Shown in pieces: positions 53,447 to 62,108 of a stretch of DNA of 64,000 nucleotides. Position 1 is the stretch's first letter. Every line of letters starts with the position of its first letter. The notes under the pieces are model-generated. The model saw only the letters and a program-made list of their open reading frames with translations, ran no database searches and had not been told where the DNA came from. The position numbers and the translations under genes were made by a program. Origin of the DNA: Clostridia bacterium (lineage in GTDB: Bacteria > Bacillota > Clostridia > Oscillospirales > Acutalibacteraceae); NCBI GenBank assembly GCA_017465825.1, contig JAFTVI010000013.1, positions 1-64,000 of the forward strand, written 5' to 3'.

Positions 53447-53487
53447 AAAGGGGCTGTAAAAAAACTTTTGTTTTTTTACAGCCCCTT
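53447..53487. terminator. Long terminator after the secreted GH51
   Basis: AAAGGGGCTGTAAAAAAAC pairs with GTTTTTTTACAGCCCCTTT around TTTT, an 18-19-bp perfect stem. Confidence 0.85.
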
Positions 53488-53493
53488 TGAATT

Positions 53494-56220
53494 TTATCTT
53501 GTGATTCTGATTACCGTTGCGGAATACTGCGGTACGGTGTAATTGAACTTTGCTGAAATGCCGTCTACGGTGAATTCAACCATTTTGCATTTTTCCTCTT
53601 CGCCGAGGATGTTATCGTCTGCAAGGCTCTCCCCTGCTACCTGATAAACAGTCGCTGTTGAACCGATATTTTCTGCGTTTTCGATATCAATTGCAAATGT
53701 TCTGTCATTCTCTGTCACATTCACAAGCTTGATGATAATATCACCGCTTTCGTCAGTGGATACCACCTGATAAGCCTCGGCATTGCTGTCGGATTCTGCA
53801 TCGTAATCGAACATCAGCACATCATCAATATAGCCTTTGATGTTAACACCGTCAACGACAATTTTTATTTCATACGTAACGCCTGTTTCAACAGTAAAAT
53901 CTGTAACAGTGCCGTTGATTGCGCCTGTTTTCACTCCGTCTTCAAGTCGCTGTAATGCGGTCTGTGTATTTCCCCAGCCGCCGATGTTCCAATAGAAACA
54001 GTTGTTTTCGTCCTCAATAAGGAACGGGATGTAGAAGCCCTCTTCGCCCTCTGTTTTTGTAGCCTCAACGGTGAAGGTGTAATCTGACCAATCCGTGTCG
54101 CCGCAGTAAACGCAGGCGCCAAGCTCGCTGTAATCGGGATAAAGCTCTGTCTGTGTGAATTTGCCGTCGGAAGCCTTCCACTTGCCGTCGGTATTCTTAT
54201 ACCAATCCCAGAACCAGATTGCTGAATCAAAGCTGTCCTCACTTAGCACTTCACCTGTTTCGTTTGAAACAACCTTAACATTATCAAACTCAGCTGTGGT
54301 GTTCCAGGTACCAAGACCTACCATACCTGTAAGTGAATCTTCAACGATATCCGCACCGTCAAGTGATGATGCAATAAGAGTAGTACCCACATTGTTTGAG
54401 AAAAGCTTTTGCATATAGTAGTTGATAGAGCCTGTTGCACCGTCATTGTCGAACCATATAAGGTCGGGGGACCAATGTGTGGCTGTAAGATTGCCGAACA
54501 GGGGTGCGTAAGCCGCCATTCTGACAATATCACCGTTGCGCTCAAGACCTGTCATATATGCCGCCTCAGCAAGAGCCGCCTCAAGAGTGTTTGACTTCGC
54601 CGCATACTCACCTACGAACACCTGGATTGCACCGCCGTAGATAGTATCGGTCATATTCTCGTAATCCCTTACGTAATTGTCTTCGTCATAGTAGTCTGTG
54701 TTTTCAAGGAACCAATCGGGCATCATATAGTAATGCTGGTCGATTGCACCTGCATATTCTTCGATTGTGATATCGTTTTCAGCAACATAGTTGTAGGCAT
54801 TTACATAGGAATTATAGTAATTCCAACCTGATGTTGCCTCTGCCGCACCTGCGGAATAGATAAGCTCAAGTCCCTCGTACAGTTCGGGATTTTTTTCTTT
54901 TTCCTCATTGAAACGGGCAAGGAATGCCTCGTAACGCTCGTAATAATCCTCTGCCTCGTTTTCGTTACCGATGCAGATATATTTAAGCTCAAAGGGTTCT
55001 GCGTGACCCATTGAAATTCTGACCTTACCCCATTTTGTGGTTTCATCACCGCGGCAGAATTCAACAAGGTCAACCATATCCTGCAGATACTGCTCAAACA
55101 GCTCAGTATTCATATCAACGGGACCTTTGCCGCGCATCTGGCAGTAAAGACCGCAGTTGAGAACGGGAACGCCGATTGCGCCGATGTCCTCTGCAAGAAC
55201 AAAATACTCATAAAATCCCAGTCCGTAGCTCATATAGCAAGGAAGAGGGTCGTCCGTTGCGGCTGTGTCAGTCCAGATGTTAATGCCATAGGAGCGTGCG
55301 GCAACATCGCCGTAAACGCCGCCCCATTCAATGGGTTCGCCGTTTTCATCAACGCCGATTGAATCTTTCCAATTATATGCGGTTTCCTCGTCGTAACCCT
55401 CAATAACGCAACCGCCGGGGAAACGGAGAAATGCAGGCTCAAGGTCTGCAAGCATCTGTGCAAGGTCAGCACGCATACCGTGATCTTTATATGTGGGAGG
55501 GAAAAGAGAAATCATATCAAGCGCAACCTTGCCGTTATCAACAAGCACCTGAAGATATACGTTTTCGTTTGCGGTGACTGTTGAAGTGAGCTCAAGCTCA
55601 TACTTTGCCCAATCAGCGGTGATTGTGTCGATCGTACCTTCTGCGGCAGTCTGTTCGCCCGCAACAAGTCTTACGGTAATTTTACCGCCGTAGTTATCAA
55701 GAGCCTTTGCGTAAACGGAAAAATCATATGTAACGCCGCTTTCAACAGCCATTCCGTCAAGAAAACCTCTGTTTGCAACGCCTGCTTTTTCGCCGCTTGT
55801 ATTATTGATAACAAGGTAATTTGTGTTGTTGGAATTGAGTCCGCCTTCTGCATCACCGACTTTTACGCTGTAATCGGAAGTGCCCACCGCGCTCCAGCCG
55901 TGAAGCTCATCATCAGTTGCGAGAGAACCGTACTCAAATGAACGGTTTATAACCATCTCACCGTACAGACCGCCGTCTGCGGCAAAGTTGATATCCTCAA
56001 AGAATATGCCGTAAAGCAGATCGCTGATTGAATGAACCTCATCACCGGCATCAACCGAAAGAGAATAGTCGGATTTTTCCGTACTGTAAGCGGAAACGGT
56101 ATTTTCGTCGGCAAAAGGCACGTACTCCTCGGCAGTACCGCCCATTATGCCCAGAGATACAAGAATACTTGTAAAAAACGCCGTGATTTTTTTGCATAAA
56201 GTCATTAACAGATATCGCAT
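53494..56220 (-). CDS. Secreted GH51-type alpha-L-arabinofuranosidase
   Basis: 908 aa, RBS GGAGG 7 bases upstream. Signal peptide (LCKKITAFFTSILVSLGIMG). N-terminal carbohydrate-binding-like region (~100-240, NRGFLDGMAVESGVTYDFSV), then the GH51 catalytic barrel: ERFLRFPGG-like AFLRFPGGCVIEG, acid/base Glu in CIGNENEAEDYYE (~419) and nucleophile Glu in IQVFVGEYAAKSN (~538). A LamG/DUF1080-like domain (~670-800) is inserted before the C-terminal beta domain. Releases arabinose from arabinoxylan or arabinan outside the cell. No dockerin. Confidence 0.88.
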   Translation of the reverse strand: MRYLLMTLCKKITAFFTSILVSLGIMGGTAEEYVPFADENTVSAYSTEKSDYSLSVDAGDEVHSISDLLYGIFFEDINFAADGGLYGEMVINRSFEYGSLATDDELHGWSAVGTSDYSVKVGDAEGGLNSNNTNYLVINNTSGEKAGVANRGFLDGMAVESGVTYDFSVYAKALDNYGGKITVRLVAGEQTAAEGTIDTITADWAKYELELTSTVTANENVYLQVLVDNGKVALDMISLFPPTYKDHGMRADLAQMLADLEPAFLRFPGGCVIEGYDEETAYNWKDSIGVDENGEPIEWGGVYGDVAARSYGINIWTDTAATDDPLPCYMSYGLGFYEYFVLAEDIGAIGVPVLNCGLYCQMRGKGPVDMNTELFEQYLQDMVDLVEFCRGDETTKWGKVRISMGHAEPFELKYICIGNENEAEDYYERYEAFLARFNEEKEKNPELYEGLELIYSAGAAEATSGWNYYNSYVNAYNYVAENDITIEEYAGAIDQHYYMMPDWFLENTDYYDEDNYVRDYENMTDTIYGGAIQVFVGEYAAKSNTLEAALAEAAYMTGLERNGDIVRMAAYAPLFGNLTATHWSPDLIWFDNDGATGSINYYMQKLFSNNVGTTLIASSLDGADIVEDSLTGMVGLGTWNTTAEFDNVKVVSNETGEVLSEDSFDSAIWFWDWYKNTDGKWKASDGKFTQTELYPDYSELGACVYCGDTDWSDYTFTVEATKTEGEEGFYIPFLIEDENNCFYWNIGGWGNTQTALQRLEDGVKTGAINGTVTDFTVETGVTYEIKIVVDGVNIKGYIDDVLMFDYDAESDSNAEAYQVVSTDESGDIIIKLVNVTENDRTFAIDIENAENIGSTATVYQVAGESLADDNILGEEEKCKMVEFTVDGISAKFNYTVPQYSATVIRITR

Positions 56221-56273
56221 AACACAACCTCCATTTTTTATAGTTTAATGATAGCTAAAATTTAACAGTTTGT

Positions 56274-56407
56274 CAAACAGTAATTTACCTAATTAACAAT
56301 GTACAATGTATAATGTATAATGGTGGAAAGGGCTCCGCCCTTTAACCCGATTTATATCCGTTAATTGTACATTGTAAATTGTACATTGTACATTAAATTA
56401 TCATTTG
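56274..56407. repeat. Palindromic repeat element, GTACAAT subtype (copy 5, diverged)
   Basis: Same arms (AACAATGTACAATGTATAAT; ATTGTACATTGTAAATTGTA) and centre (GGAAAGGGCTCCGCCCTTTAACC) as copies 2 and 3 in inverse orientation. The ends are degraded (CAAACAGTAATTTA). Between the GH51 start and the LRR stop. Confidence 0.7.
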
Positions 56408-56475
56408 TAGCAAAAAAGGACAGCCGAAGCTGTCCCCTCTTGCGTTATCAAGTGAATAGAAATATATATAGCAAA

Positions 56476-57687
56476 TTATTTATCTACAACTGCCAGGAAA
56501 TTTGCAAGAAGAACGAAGAAGCGTCTGATTTTGCAGAAAATATTGTGGAAGATATTTGTATGTACTATCTCACAGTATTCACAAATATCACAGTCATCAC
56601 AAATACCGTCATTATTTTTATCAGGATGACCTGTTGCAGAAATAACAATGCTGTCAAGTTCTTCATATTCCGCATCAAAACATACTCCGCAAACTTCACA
56701 GGAATAGTGACCGAGTGTGCCGTCTTTTTCACAATCGGGTGCAATGGCTTCAATCCAACCACTGTAGGTATGGCTTGCAGCTATAACCTTGCCGCCCTCA
56801 ACATATTCTTCACAATCGGTACAGTACAGACCTGCTTCATTGCCGTCTGTTGTGCAGGTTGCCGCTACAGCTTCTCTTGCTTCACAATAATGACTTGTTG
56901 CAACAGTTAAAGGAGCGTTATAATCTGCAACGCTGATTTTTGCCCAATCATCTGCAGTGCCGAGATAATTGACATTTTCAAGACTTTCACAGGATGAAAA
57001 AGCACTTTTTCCTATAGATGTTACACTTTTGGGAATAGTTACTGTTTCAAGACTTTTACAAAGTGAGAACGAATATGAATATATGTTTTTGACATTATCG
57101 GGAATTACAACATCCTTAAGTTTACAACTCTGGAATGCGGCTGTGCCGATTGTTGTAAGACTTGCGGGTAAAGTTACCGACTCAAGAGCGTAGCAGCTTG
57201 AAAATGTATAGTTGCCTGTAGTTGTAACCCCCTCGGGAATTGTTACAGATGTAATTTTATGGCAATTATTGAATGCCCAATCACCTATGCTCATCAAACC
57301 GGCAGGGAAGCTGACCGATTCGAGTTTATGACAGGCACAAAATGCATATTTCCCTATGGATTTGACATCTTTGCCGATTGATACAGATATAAGGTTACTG
57401 CAGTTCATAAAAGAATAATTACCTATGCTTGTAACACCGTCTTCAATTACGACATTTTTGATTGAAGTGCGGTATGTTGAATACCATGGCACATCAGACT
57501 GTCTGGCAAAAGCAGTCATATTGCCCGAACCTTTGACTGTAAATGTGCCCTTATCATCAAGTGTCCAAGTAACATTGGTTCCGCAATTGCCGCTTTCAAC
57601 TATATCTGCCGCAAAAGCTACGGGAATTGTTGTTGCAATCATAAGAACTGCAAGAATGATTGTTAATAATTTTTTGGTTTTTGACAT
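56476..57687 (-). CDS. Secreted BspA-type leucine-rich-repeat protein with Cys-rich C-terminal tail
   Basis: 403 aa, RBS AGGAGG. Signal peptide (LLTIILAVLMIATTIPVAFA). Residues ~70-270 hold about eight BspA-type LRRs, e.g. VTIPEGVTTTGNYTFSSCYA and VTIPKSVTSIGKSAFSSCES. Then a Cys-rich segment (CTTDGNEAGLYCTDCEEYVE) and a final tail CEYCEIVHTNIFHNIFCKI + RRFFVLLANFLAVVDK. The tail matches that of the ubiquitin-like protein upstream, suggesting a shared anchoring or sorting signal. Likely surface adhesin. Confidence 0.82.
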   Translation of the reverse strand: MSKTKKLLTIILAVLMIATTIPVAFAADIVESGNCGTNVTWTLDDKGTFTVKGSGNMTAFARQSDVPWYSTYRTSIKNVVIEDGVTSIGNYSFMNCSNLISVSIGKDVKSIGKYAFCACHKLESVSFPAGLMSIGDWAFNNCHKITSVTIPEGVTTTGNYTFSSCYALESVTLPASLTTIGTAAFQSCKLKDVVIPDNVKNIYSYSFSLCKSLETVTIPKSVTSIGKSAFSSCESLENVNYLGTADDWAKISVADYNAPLTVATSHYCEAREAVAATCTTDGNEAGLYCTDCEEYVEGGKVIAASHTYSGWIEAIAPDCEKDGTLGHYSCEVCGVCFDAEYEELDSIVISATGHPDKNNDGICDDCDICEYCEIVHTNIFHNIFCKIRRFFVLLANFLAVVDK

Positions 57688-57755
57688 TGTAATGCCTCCT
57701 CAAATAATTAAAATATTTTAATTATTTTACAACAGCAAAGAATAATTTGATTGCA

Positions 57756-58235
57756 TCAAAGTATTGAATATTCCAATTGAAAATCTGCACTCTCGCCTGC
57801 TATTTTCAAGGATATATGTCCGCTCGGGTTTTCAAGCACATAGGTCTGCATCAGTTCATTGAGTTTGAATTCGTGAACGATTTCATCATCCTCGAGCAAA
57901 ACTATTTTAAAATTACCCGAATTGACCTGCGCGTGATATACCGTTATTTCAAAGCGGTTTGCAACCATATTAGTGCCGTAGATTTCTTCAACACCCGTAA
58001 ATTTATCTGAAGAATAGGTTGTGGTGTCCGAGATGATGCCGTTGTGTATTTTCAGTCCCATTGCACCGATATCGCTGTTGATAATGTTTTCATCGGTAAT
58101 AGTCTGGAGCGAATAATTGTCTGCGCCGTTTGTGTCCTCAATATGTTCAAGTCCGTCAGTTAAAGCCGAAATCACACAAACTGCTACGATAGCTATTGCT
58201 CCGACCCAGACAAGTATTTTCTTTAAGTTTTTCAT
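57756..58235 (-). CDS. Membrane-anchored hypothetical protein
   Basis: 159 aa, RBS AAGGAG. N-terminal membrane segment (ILVWVGAIAIVAVCVISALT), then an extracytoplasmic beta-rich domain (FEITVYHAQVNSGNFKIVLL, VLENPSGHISLKIAGESADF). Lies between the ubiquitin-like and LRR genes (gaps 31 and 68 bases) on the same strand. Not recognised. Confidence 0.6.
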   Translation of the reverse strand: MKNLKKILVWVGAIAIVAVCVISALTDGLEHIEDTNGADNYSLQTITDENIINSDIGAMGLKIHNGIISDTTTYSSDKFTGVEEIYGTNMVANRFEITVYHAQVNSGNFKIVLLEDDEIVHEFKLNELMQTYVLENPSGHISLKIAGESADFQLEYSIL

Positions 58236-58266
58236 AACTTCCGACTCCTTATAAACAGCATTTTGA

Positions 58267-58766
58267 TTATTTTACAATTGCAAGGAAATCTGCAAGGAGA
58301 TTAAAGAATTGTTTGATTTTACAAATAATATCCTGAATAAAGCTTAGATGCTCTTTATTGCAGATTTCACAAAGCTCTTTTGCTTCTGCAGAATTGTCAG
58401 CACCGGATGTTGATTGCTCAATCACAACTGTTGTATCTTCTTCTGTTGAAGATTCTTCCTCACGCAAACGAAGAACAAGATGAAGTGTTGATTCTTTCTG
58501 AATATTGTAATCTTAAAGAGTTTTGCCCTCTTCAAGCTGTTTGCCTGCAAAAATCAATCTCTGCTGAGCAGGAGCAATCCCCTCTTTCTCCTGAATTTTT
58601 GCCTTTATTGCATCAATAGAATCGTTAGGTTCAACCTCAAGAGTGATAGTCTTACCTGTAAATGTTTTTACAAAGATCTGCATAGCAGAAGCAGATACAG
58701 TCATTACAATCACTGATACCAATACCAACACCAAAGATATTGCTCTTTTTATAATTTTTTTGACAT
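58267..58766 (-). pseudogene. Secreted ubiquitin-like protein gene, disrupted
   Basis: ATG at 58766 with AAAGGGTGAT upstream reads MSKK and then shifts frame in a run of seven A. With eight A it would continue [24 protein letters not shown], a signal peptide, directly into the ubiquitin fold starting [19 protein letters not shown]. The ubiquitin part matches human ubiquitin at 62 of the first 74 positions; Lys 6, 11, 27, 29, 33, 48 and 63, plus I44, H68 and V70, are kept. Residue 57 (Ser in human) is a TAA stop (58513-58515). After it, still in frame: DYNIQKESTLHLVLRLR, then EE in place of GG, a Ser/Thr/Glu linker and the tail CEICNKEHLSFIQDIICKI + KQFFNLLADFLAIVK. Bacteroides fragilis secretes a ubiquitin homologue that interferes with host E1. 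Confidence 0.85.
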
Positions 58767-58788
58767 AATAATCACCCTTTCTTTGTAT

Positions 58789-59469
58789 TTAAGTTTTGTT
58801 TTCAAGATATGTAAGCATATTATTTATTACGTTTTCTGCTATTGCTTTATAATCGAAACGGGAAACGAATTCCACCGCCTCGTTTATTTTTTCCTGCTCA
58901 ACATCATAAAGCTTAAAGACACATTCAAGAAAGCTTCTGACTTTCATATCCATTGTAAACCACATATTACAAGGTACTGTCATAAAGCCTCGCATTATTC
59001 CGCCCGTTGCAATTTCAAGCATATAAAAATCTTTTGTTTCAAGATTCGGTAAATGCTCTTTGAAAATTTCTTCGAGCTTACCTGTAATTGTCTGCTGAAT
59101 AATTGCCGATGAATTTGGCATAGAATATGCTACGGAATAAATTTCTCTTACATTCTCACTGCTCTCCGCCATATACAGCTGCAATGTGGTTTCCGCCGCA
59201 TAAAAGAGAATTTTGTCATCGGTTTTGCCTTTAAGAAAAGCGGCTGTGGCTTGAAACTGCCCTTCAAGAACATAGCTTACAAGTTCACAGAGAATTTCCT
59301 CTTTACTCTTCATTTCATAAAGAACTTTACTTCTCGACAAGCCTGTTGCAGAAGATATCTCGGAAAAAGTGGTTGCCGCAACACCTTTTTGCAAAAACAG
59401 CTTTGCCGCAGAAAACAATATCCGCTTTCTTATTGCCTCTGTTTTTTCGGGACTTTGTATATTCGCCAA
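58789..59469 (-). CDS. TetR/AcrR-family regulator of the ubiquitin-like locus
   Basis: 226 aa. HTH TTFSEISSATGLSRSKVLYE after AIRKRILFSAAKLFLQKGVA, and a C-terminal ligand-binding domain. The stop is 22 bases before the ubiquitin-like ATG on the same strand. Its own promoter (59561-59533) overlaps a palindrome, suggesting autorepression and so control of the whole string. Confidence 0.87.
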   Translation of the reverse strand: MANIQSPEKTEAIRKRILFSAAKLFLQKGVAATTFSEISSATGLSRSKVLYEMKSKEEILCELVSYVLEGQFQATAAFLKGKTDDKILFYAAETTLQLYMAESSENVREIYSVAYSMPNSSAIIQQTITGKLEEIFKEHLPNLETKDFYMLEIATGGIMRGFMTVPCNMWFTMDMKVRSFLECVFKLYDVEQEKINEAVEFVSRFDYKAIAENVINNMLTYLENKT

Positions 59470-59524
59470 GTTCTCACCTCATTTTAAATCATATTTCAAT
59501 CCTCAATTCAGACTGCGGTTTAAT

Positions 59525-59561
59525 TTGAATATATAATACCATATCAAACCAAGTCTGTCAA
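59525..59561 (-). promoter_or_regulatory. Promoter with overlapping operator-like palindrome
   Basis: TTGACA (59561-59556), 17-base spacer, TATTAT (59538-59533). A near-palindrome TTGATATGGTATTATATATT CAA (59547-59525) covers the -10 region, as is common for TetR self-repression. Confidence 0.65.
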
Positions 59562-59652
59562 TATTTTCACAATATTTCATAAACAAAATTAACCGTTAAT
59601 TTTTAGTAAAAATATACAACAAAATCCGCTCCACAAAGTGAAGCGGAAAATT

Positions 59653-59910
59653 TTACCATTTTTTCAATTTTGTATCGGGGCATTTTTTATTTTTGAATGC
59701 CGCGCGGAATTCCACATAGCAGCCGCATTTTATACAGGAGCCGCTTATGAGGTTATCGCAGTTTTTGCATATTTCAAGCCGTTGTGCATAGATTGCACCG
59801 TCGCATTTCTCCTCAGGCTTGATTTTTGCTATATACTGCTGAACAAGCTTATGATTATCCTCGTCACCGCTTTGCAGGAGAAGGCATTTTTTACATTCCC
59901 TGAGCTCCAT
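59653..59910 (-). CDS. DUF6171-like Cys-rich protein
   Basis: 85 aa with several Cys pairs: ECKKCLL, ICKNCDNL, SCIKCGCYVEFRA, KCPD. Matches the small DUF6171 family, probable zinc binders. Its ATG overlaps the GH51 stop by one base (TAATG), so translation is coupled. Confidence 0.7.
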   Translation of the reverse strand: MELRECKKCLLLQSGDEDNHKLVQQYIAKIKPEEKCDGAIYAQRLEICKNCDNLISGSCIKCGCYVEFRAAFKNKKCPDTKLKKW

Positions 59911-61388
59911 TATCGCTCAACAACAAATTTTACTACGCTGCAGGGGGGTACGTTTGCGGTAAAGCCGTCCGCTGTAAGTGCAAAATCGGTAAATTCCTGT
60001 GTTCTGACAACTTCCTTATTCTCAAAGGTGTTGTGGTCGTCCATTTTGCCCGTAACGATTTCAGCCCTGACGGATTTAACTGTTGAATCGGCAATCTGGC
60101 ACTTGATCTCCTTTGCTTCATCAAGAGAAACGTTTACGATTGTGGAATAGATAGTGCCGTTATCGTCCATTGATGCGCTTTCGATAAGCTTGGGCATTTT
60201 AAGACCTTCGCACTCGATCTTATCACTTGTAAGGTAAGAGCCGAGAAGTGTATTCTTCTGGTGATCCTTATACATTTTAAATACGTGATACGTTGGAGTA
60301 AGGAGCATATCCTCGCCGTCGGTAAGAACAACTGCCTGCAGAACGTTTACAGTCTGTGCGATGTTTGCCATTCTGATGCGGTCGGAATGCTTATTGAAAA
60401 TATTAAGTGTAAGACCTGCAACCATAGCGTCACGCATTGTGTTCTGCTGATAGAGGAAACCGGGATTTGTGCCCTCCTCAACATCAAACCAGGTGCCCCA
60501 CTCGTCAACGATAAGATCAACTCTGTGTTCGGGGTCGTATTTGCTCATTATTTCAAGATGACGTGTGATGATTTCGTCAATTTTGTAAGCACAAGTAACG
60601 GTTACATAATACATATCTTCACTGAATACGGTTGCCGCACCTCTGCCGCCCCAACCGTGAGGAACAGTATAATAATGAAGTGAAAGACCGTCAATTTTAT
60701 GTCTTGCTCTCCACATAACCTTATCTGTCCAATGATAGTCTTCAGCATTAGGACCGCAACAGACTCTGTAAATCTTATTGTTTCTGTCGTAGTTTCTTAC
60801 ATAAGTATTGTATCTGAGGAATTCCTGTGCATAATCTTCGGGGAGGAAATTACCGCCGCAACCCCAGTTTTCGTTGCCTACGCCAAAATACTTAACTACC
60901 CAGGGTTTTTCTCTGCCGTTGGCTTTACGCCACTCTGACATAGGAGAAAGACCGTCAAAGGTCATATATTCAACCCATTCGCTCATTTCCTGAACTGTGC
61001 CGCTGCCAACGTTACCGTTTATGTAGGGATCACAGCCAAGCTGTTCACAAAGCTCAAAAAACTCGTGTGTGCCGAAGCTGTTATCCTCAACAAGACCGCC
61101 CCAATGGGTGTTTATCATCTTTTTTCTGTTTTCGGGAGCACCGATACCGTCTTTCCAATGGTATTCGTCGGCAAAACAGCCGCCGGGCCAACGGAGAACA
61201 GGAATACCCATTTCCTTAAGAGCGTTCACAACGTCGCAACGCATTCCGTTTACATTGGGGATAGATGAATCCTTGCCCACAAAAAGTCCCTCATAGATAC
61301 ATCTGCCCAGATGCTCCGAAAAGTGACCGTATATATCCTTATGAATGGTAGATATTTTCTGATTGGGGTTAATGAGATATTTTTCCAT
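59910..61388 (-). CDS. abfA: Cytoplasmic GH51 alpha-L-arabinofuranosidase
   Basis: 492 aa, no signal peptide. [38 protein letters not shown], acid/base Glu in [12 protein letters not shown] (~173), nucleophile Glu in [11 protein letters not shown] (~297), C-terminal beta-sandwich. Standard length for intracellular GH51. Hydrolyses imported arabino-oligosaccharides, complementing the secreted GH51 at 53.5-56.2 kb. Confidence 0.95.
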   Translation of the reverse strand: MEKYLINPNQKISTIHKDIYGHFSEHLGRCIYEGLFVGKDSSIPNVNGMRCDVVNALKEMGIPVLRWPGGCFADEYHWKDGIGAPENRKKMINTHWGGLVEDNSFGTHEFFELCEQLGCDPYINGNVGSGTVQEMSEWVEYMTFDGLSPMSEWRKANGREKPWVVKYFGVGNENWGCGGNFLPEDYAQEFLRYNTYVRNYDRNNKIYRVCCGPNAEDYHWTDKVMWRARHKIDGLSLHYYTVPHGWGGRGAATVFSEDMYYVTVTCAYKIDEIITRHLEIMSKYDPEHRVDLIVDEWGTWFDVEEGTNPGFLYQQNTMRDAMVAGLTLNIFNKHSDRIRMANIAQTVNVLQAVVLTDGEDMLLTPTYHVFKMYKDHQKNTLLGSYLTSDKIECEGLKMPKLIESASMDDNGTIYSTIVNVSLDEAKEIKCQIADSTVKSVRAEIVTGKMDDHNTFENKEVVRTQEFTDFALTADGFTANVPPCSVVKFVVER

Positions 61389-61490
61389 TAAGCTTTACCT
61401 CCGAACGCTGTTTTTGTTAAATATATCACATAACACGGTACAAATCAATGCATTTTTTGCAATTAAATTACATATTTTTTCATTTTATTG

Positions 61491-61519
61491 TTGCAATCCA
61501 ATAATTATTACTGTATAAT
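61491..61519 (+). promoter_or_regulatory. Sigma-A promoter before the GtrA-like gene
   Basis: TTGCAA (61491-61496), 17-base spacer, TATAAT (61514-61519). Confidence 0.7.
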
Positions 61520-61553
61520 TGTTTCAAATAATTTTTAATCAGGAGTGATTACT

Positions 61554-62090
61554 TTGGCAAAACTTAAAGACATTGACAACAAAGCAGCGGAAAAAGGTTC
61601 GGTTCTTGTAACCATATGGCAGTTTGTGAAATTTATCGTAGTAAGCCTGCTTGCTATGATCGTACAGTTCGTACTTCTCAACACTCTTCAGCTTATCCCT
61701 GCAATCAAAGACCTTTACACAGTTGAATTCAGCTGGTGGGTATTCGTTTATCCCGTAGCAGTCGGCGGTCTGGGTTACTTTATCGTCAGCAACGTTGCTA
61801 ATATCATTGCACAGATCGTTGCATTCTTCGTAAACAAAGAAAAGACCTTCAATTCAGGTGCAAACATTGCTGTTGCACTTCCCATCTACATAGTATTTAC
61901 TATTGCACTTATTTTCTTCTCAGCCTGGCTCAACCCCACTCTCAAAGAGATTTTCGTAGGCTTTGAATGGTGCAGTGAAACACTTGCAAAGAACATTGCA
62001 ACAATGATTTGTTCCGCACTTCAGTTCTTCCTTTACTTCCCTGTTGATAAAATTCTTTTCCACAAAAAAAAGGAAGAAAAGGCTGAATAA
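61554..62090 (+). CDS. GtrA-like membrane protein
   Basis: 178 aa with a TTG start at 61554 (AGGAG 8 bases upstream; the GTG at 61545 lies in the RBS). Four hydrophobic segments; WQFVKFIVVSLLAMIVQFVL and ANIIAQIVAFFVNKEKTF fit the GtrA family (N-terminal QF-KF, central N-K-TF). GtrA proteins help move lipid-linked sugars. Confidence 0.75.
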   Translation: MAKLKDIDNKAAEKGSVLVTIWQFVKFIVVSLLAMIVQFVLLNTLQLIPAIKDLYTVEFSWWVFVYPVAVGGLGYFIVSNVANIIAQIVAFFVNKEKTFNSGANIAVALPIYIVFTIALIFFSAWLNPTLKEIFVGFEWCSETLAKNIATMICSALQFFLYFPVDKILFHKKKEEKAE

Positions 62091-62108
62091 TTTTAGGAGG
62101 CATTTACT

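Noticed and set aside
58513..58734. Short 73-aa truncated ubiquitin from TTG as the genuine product
   Set aside because: No RBS before 58734, the signal peptide would lack its basic start, and in-frame homology continues past the stop; treated as a disrupted longer gene.
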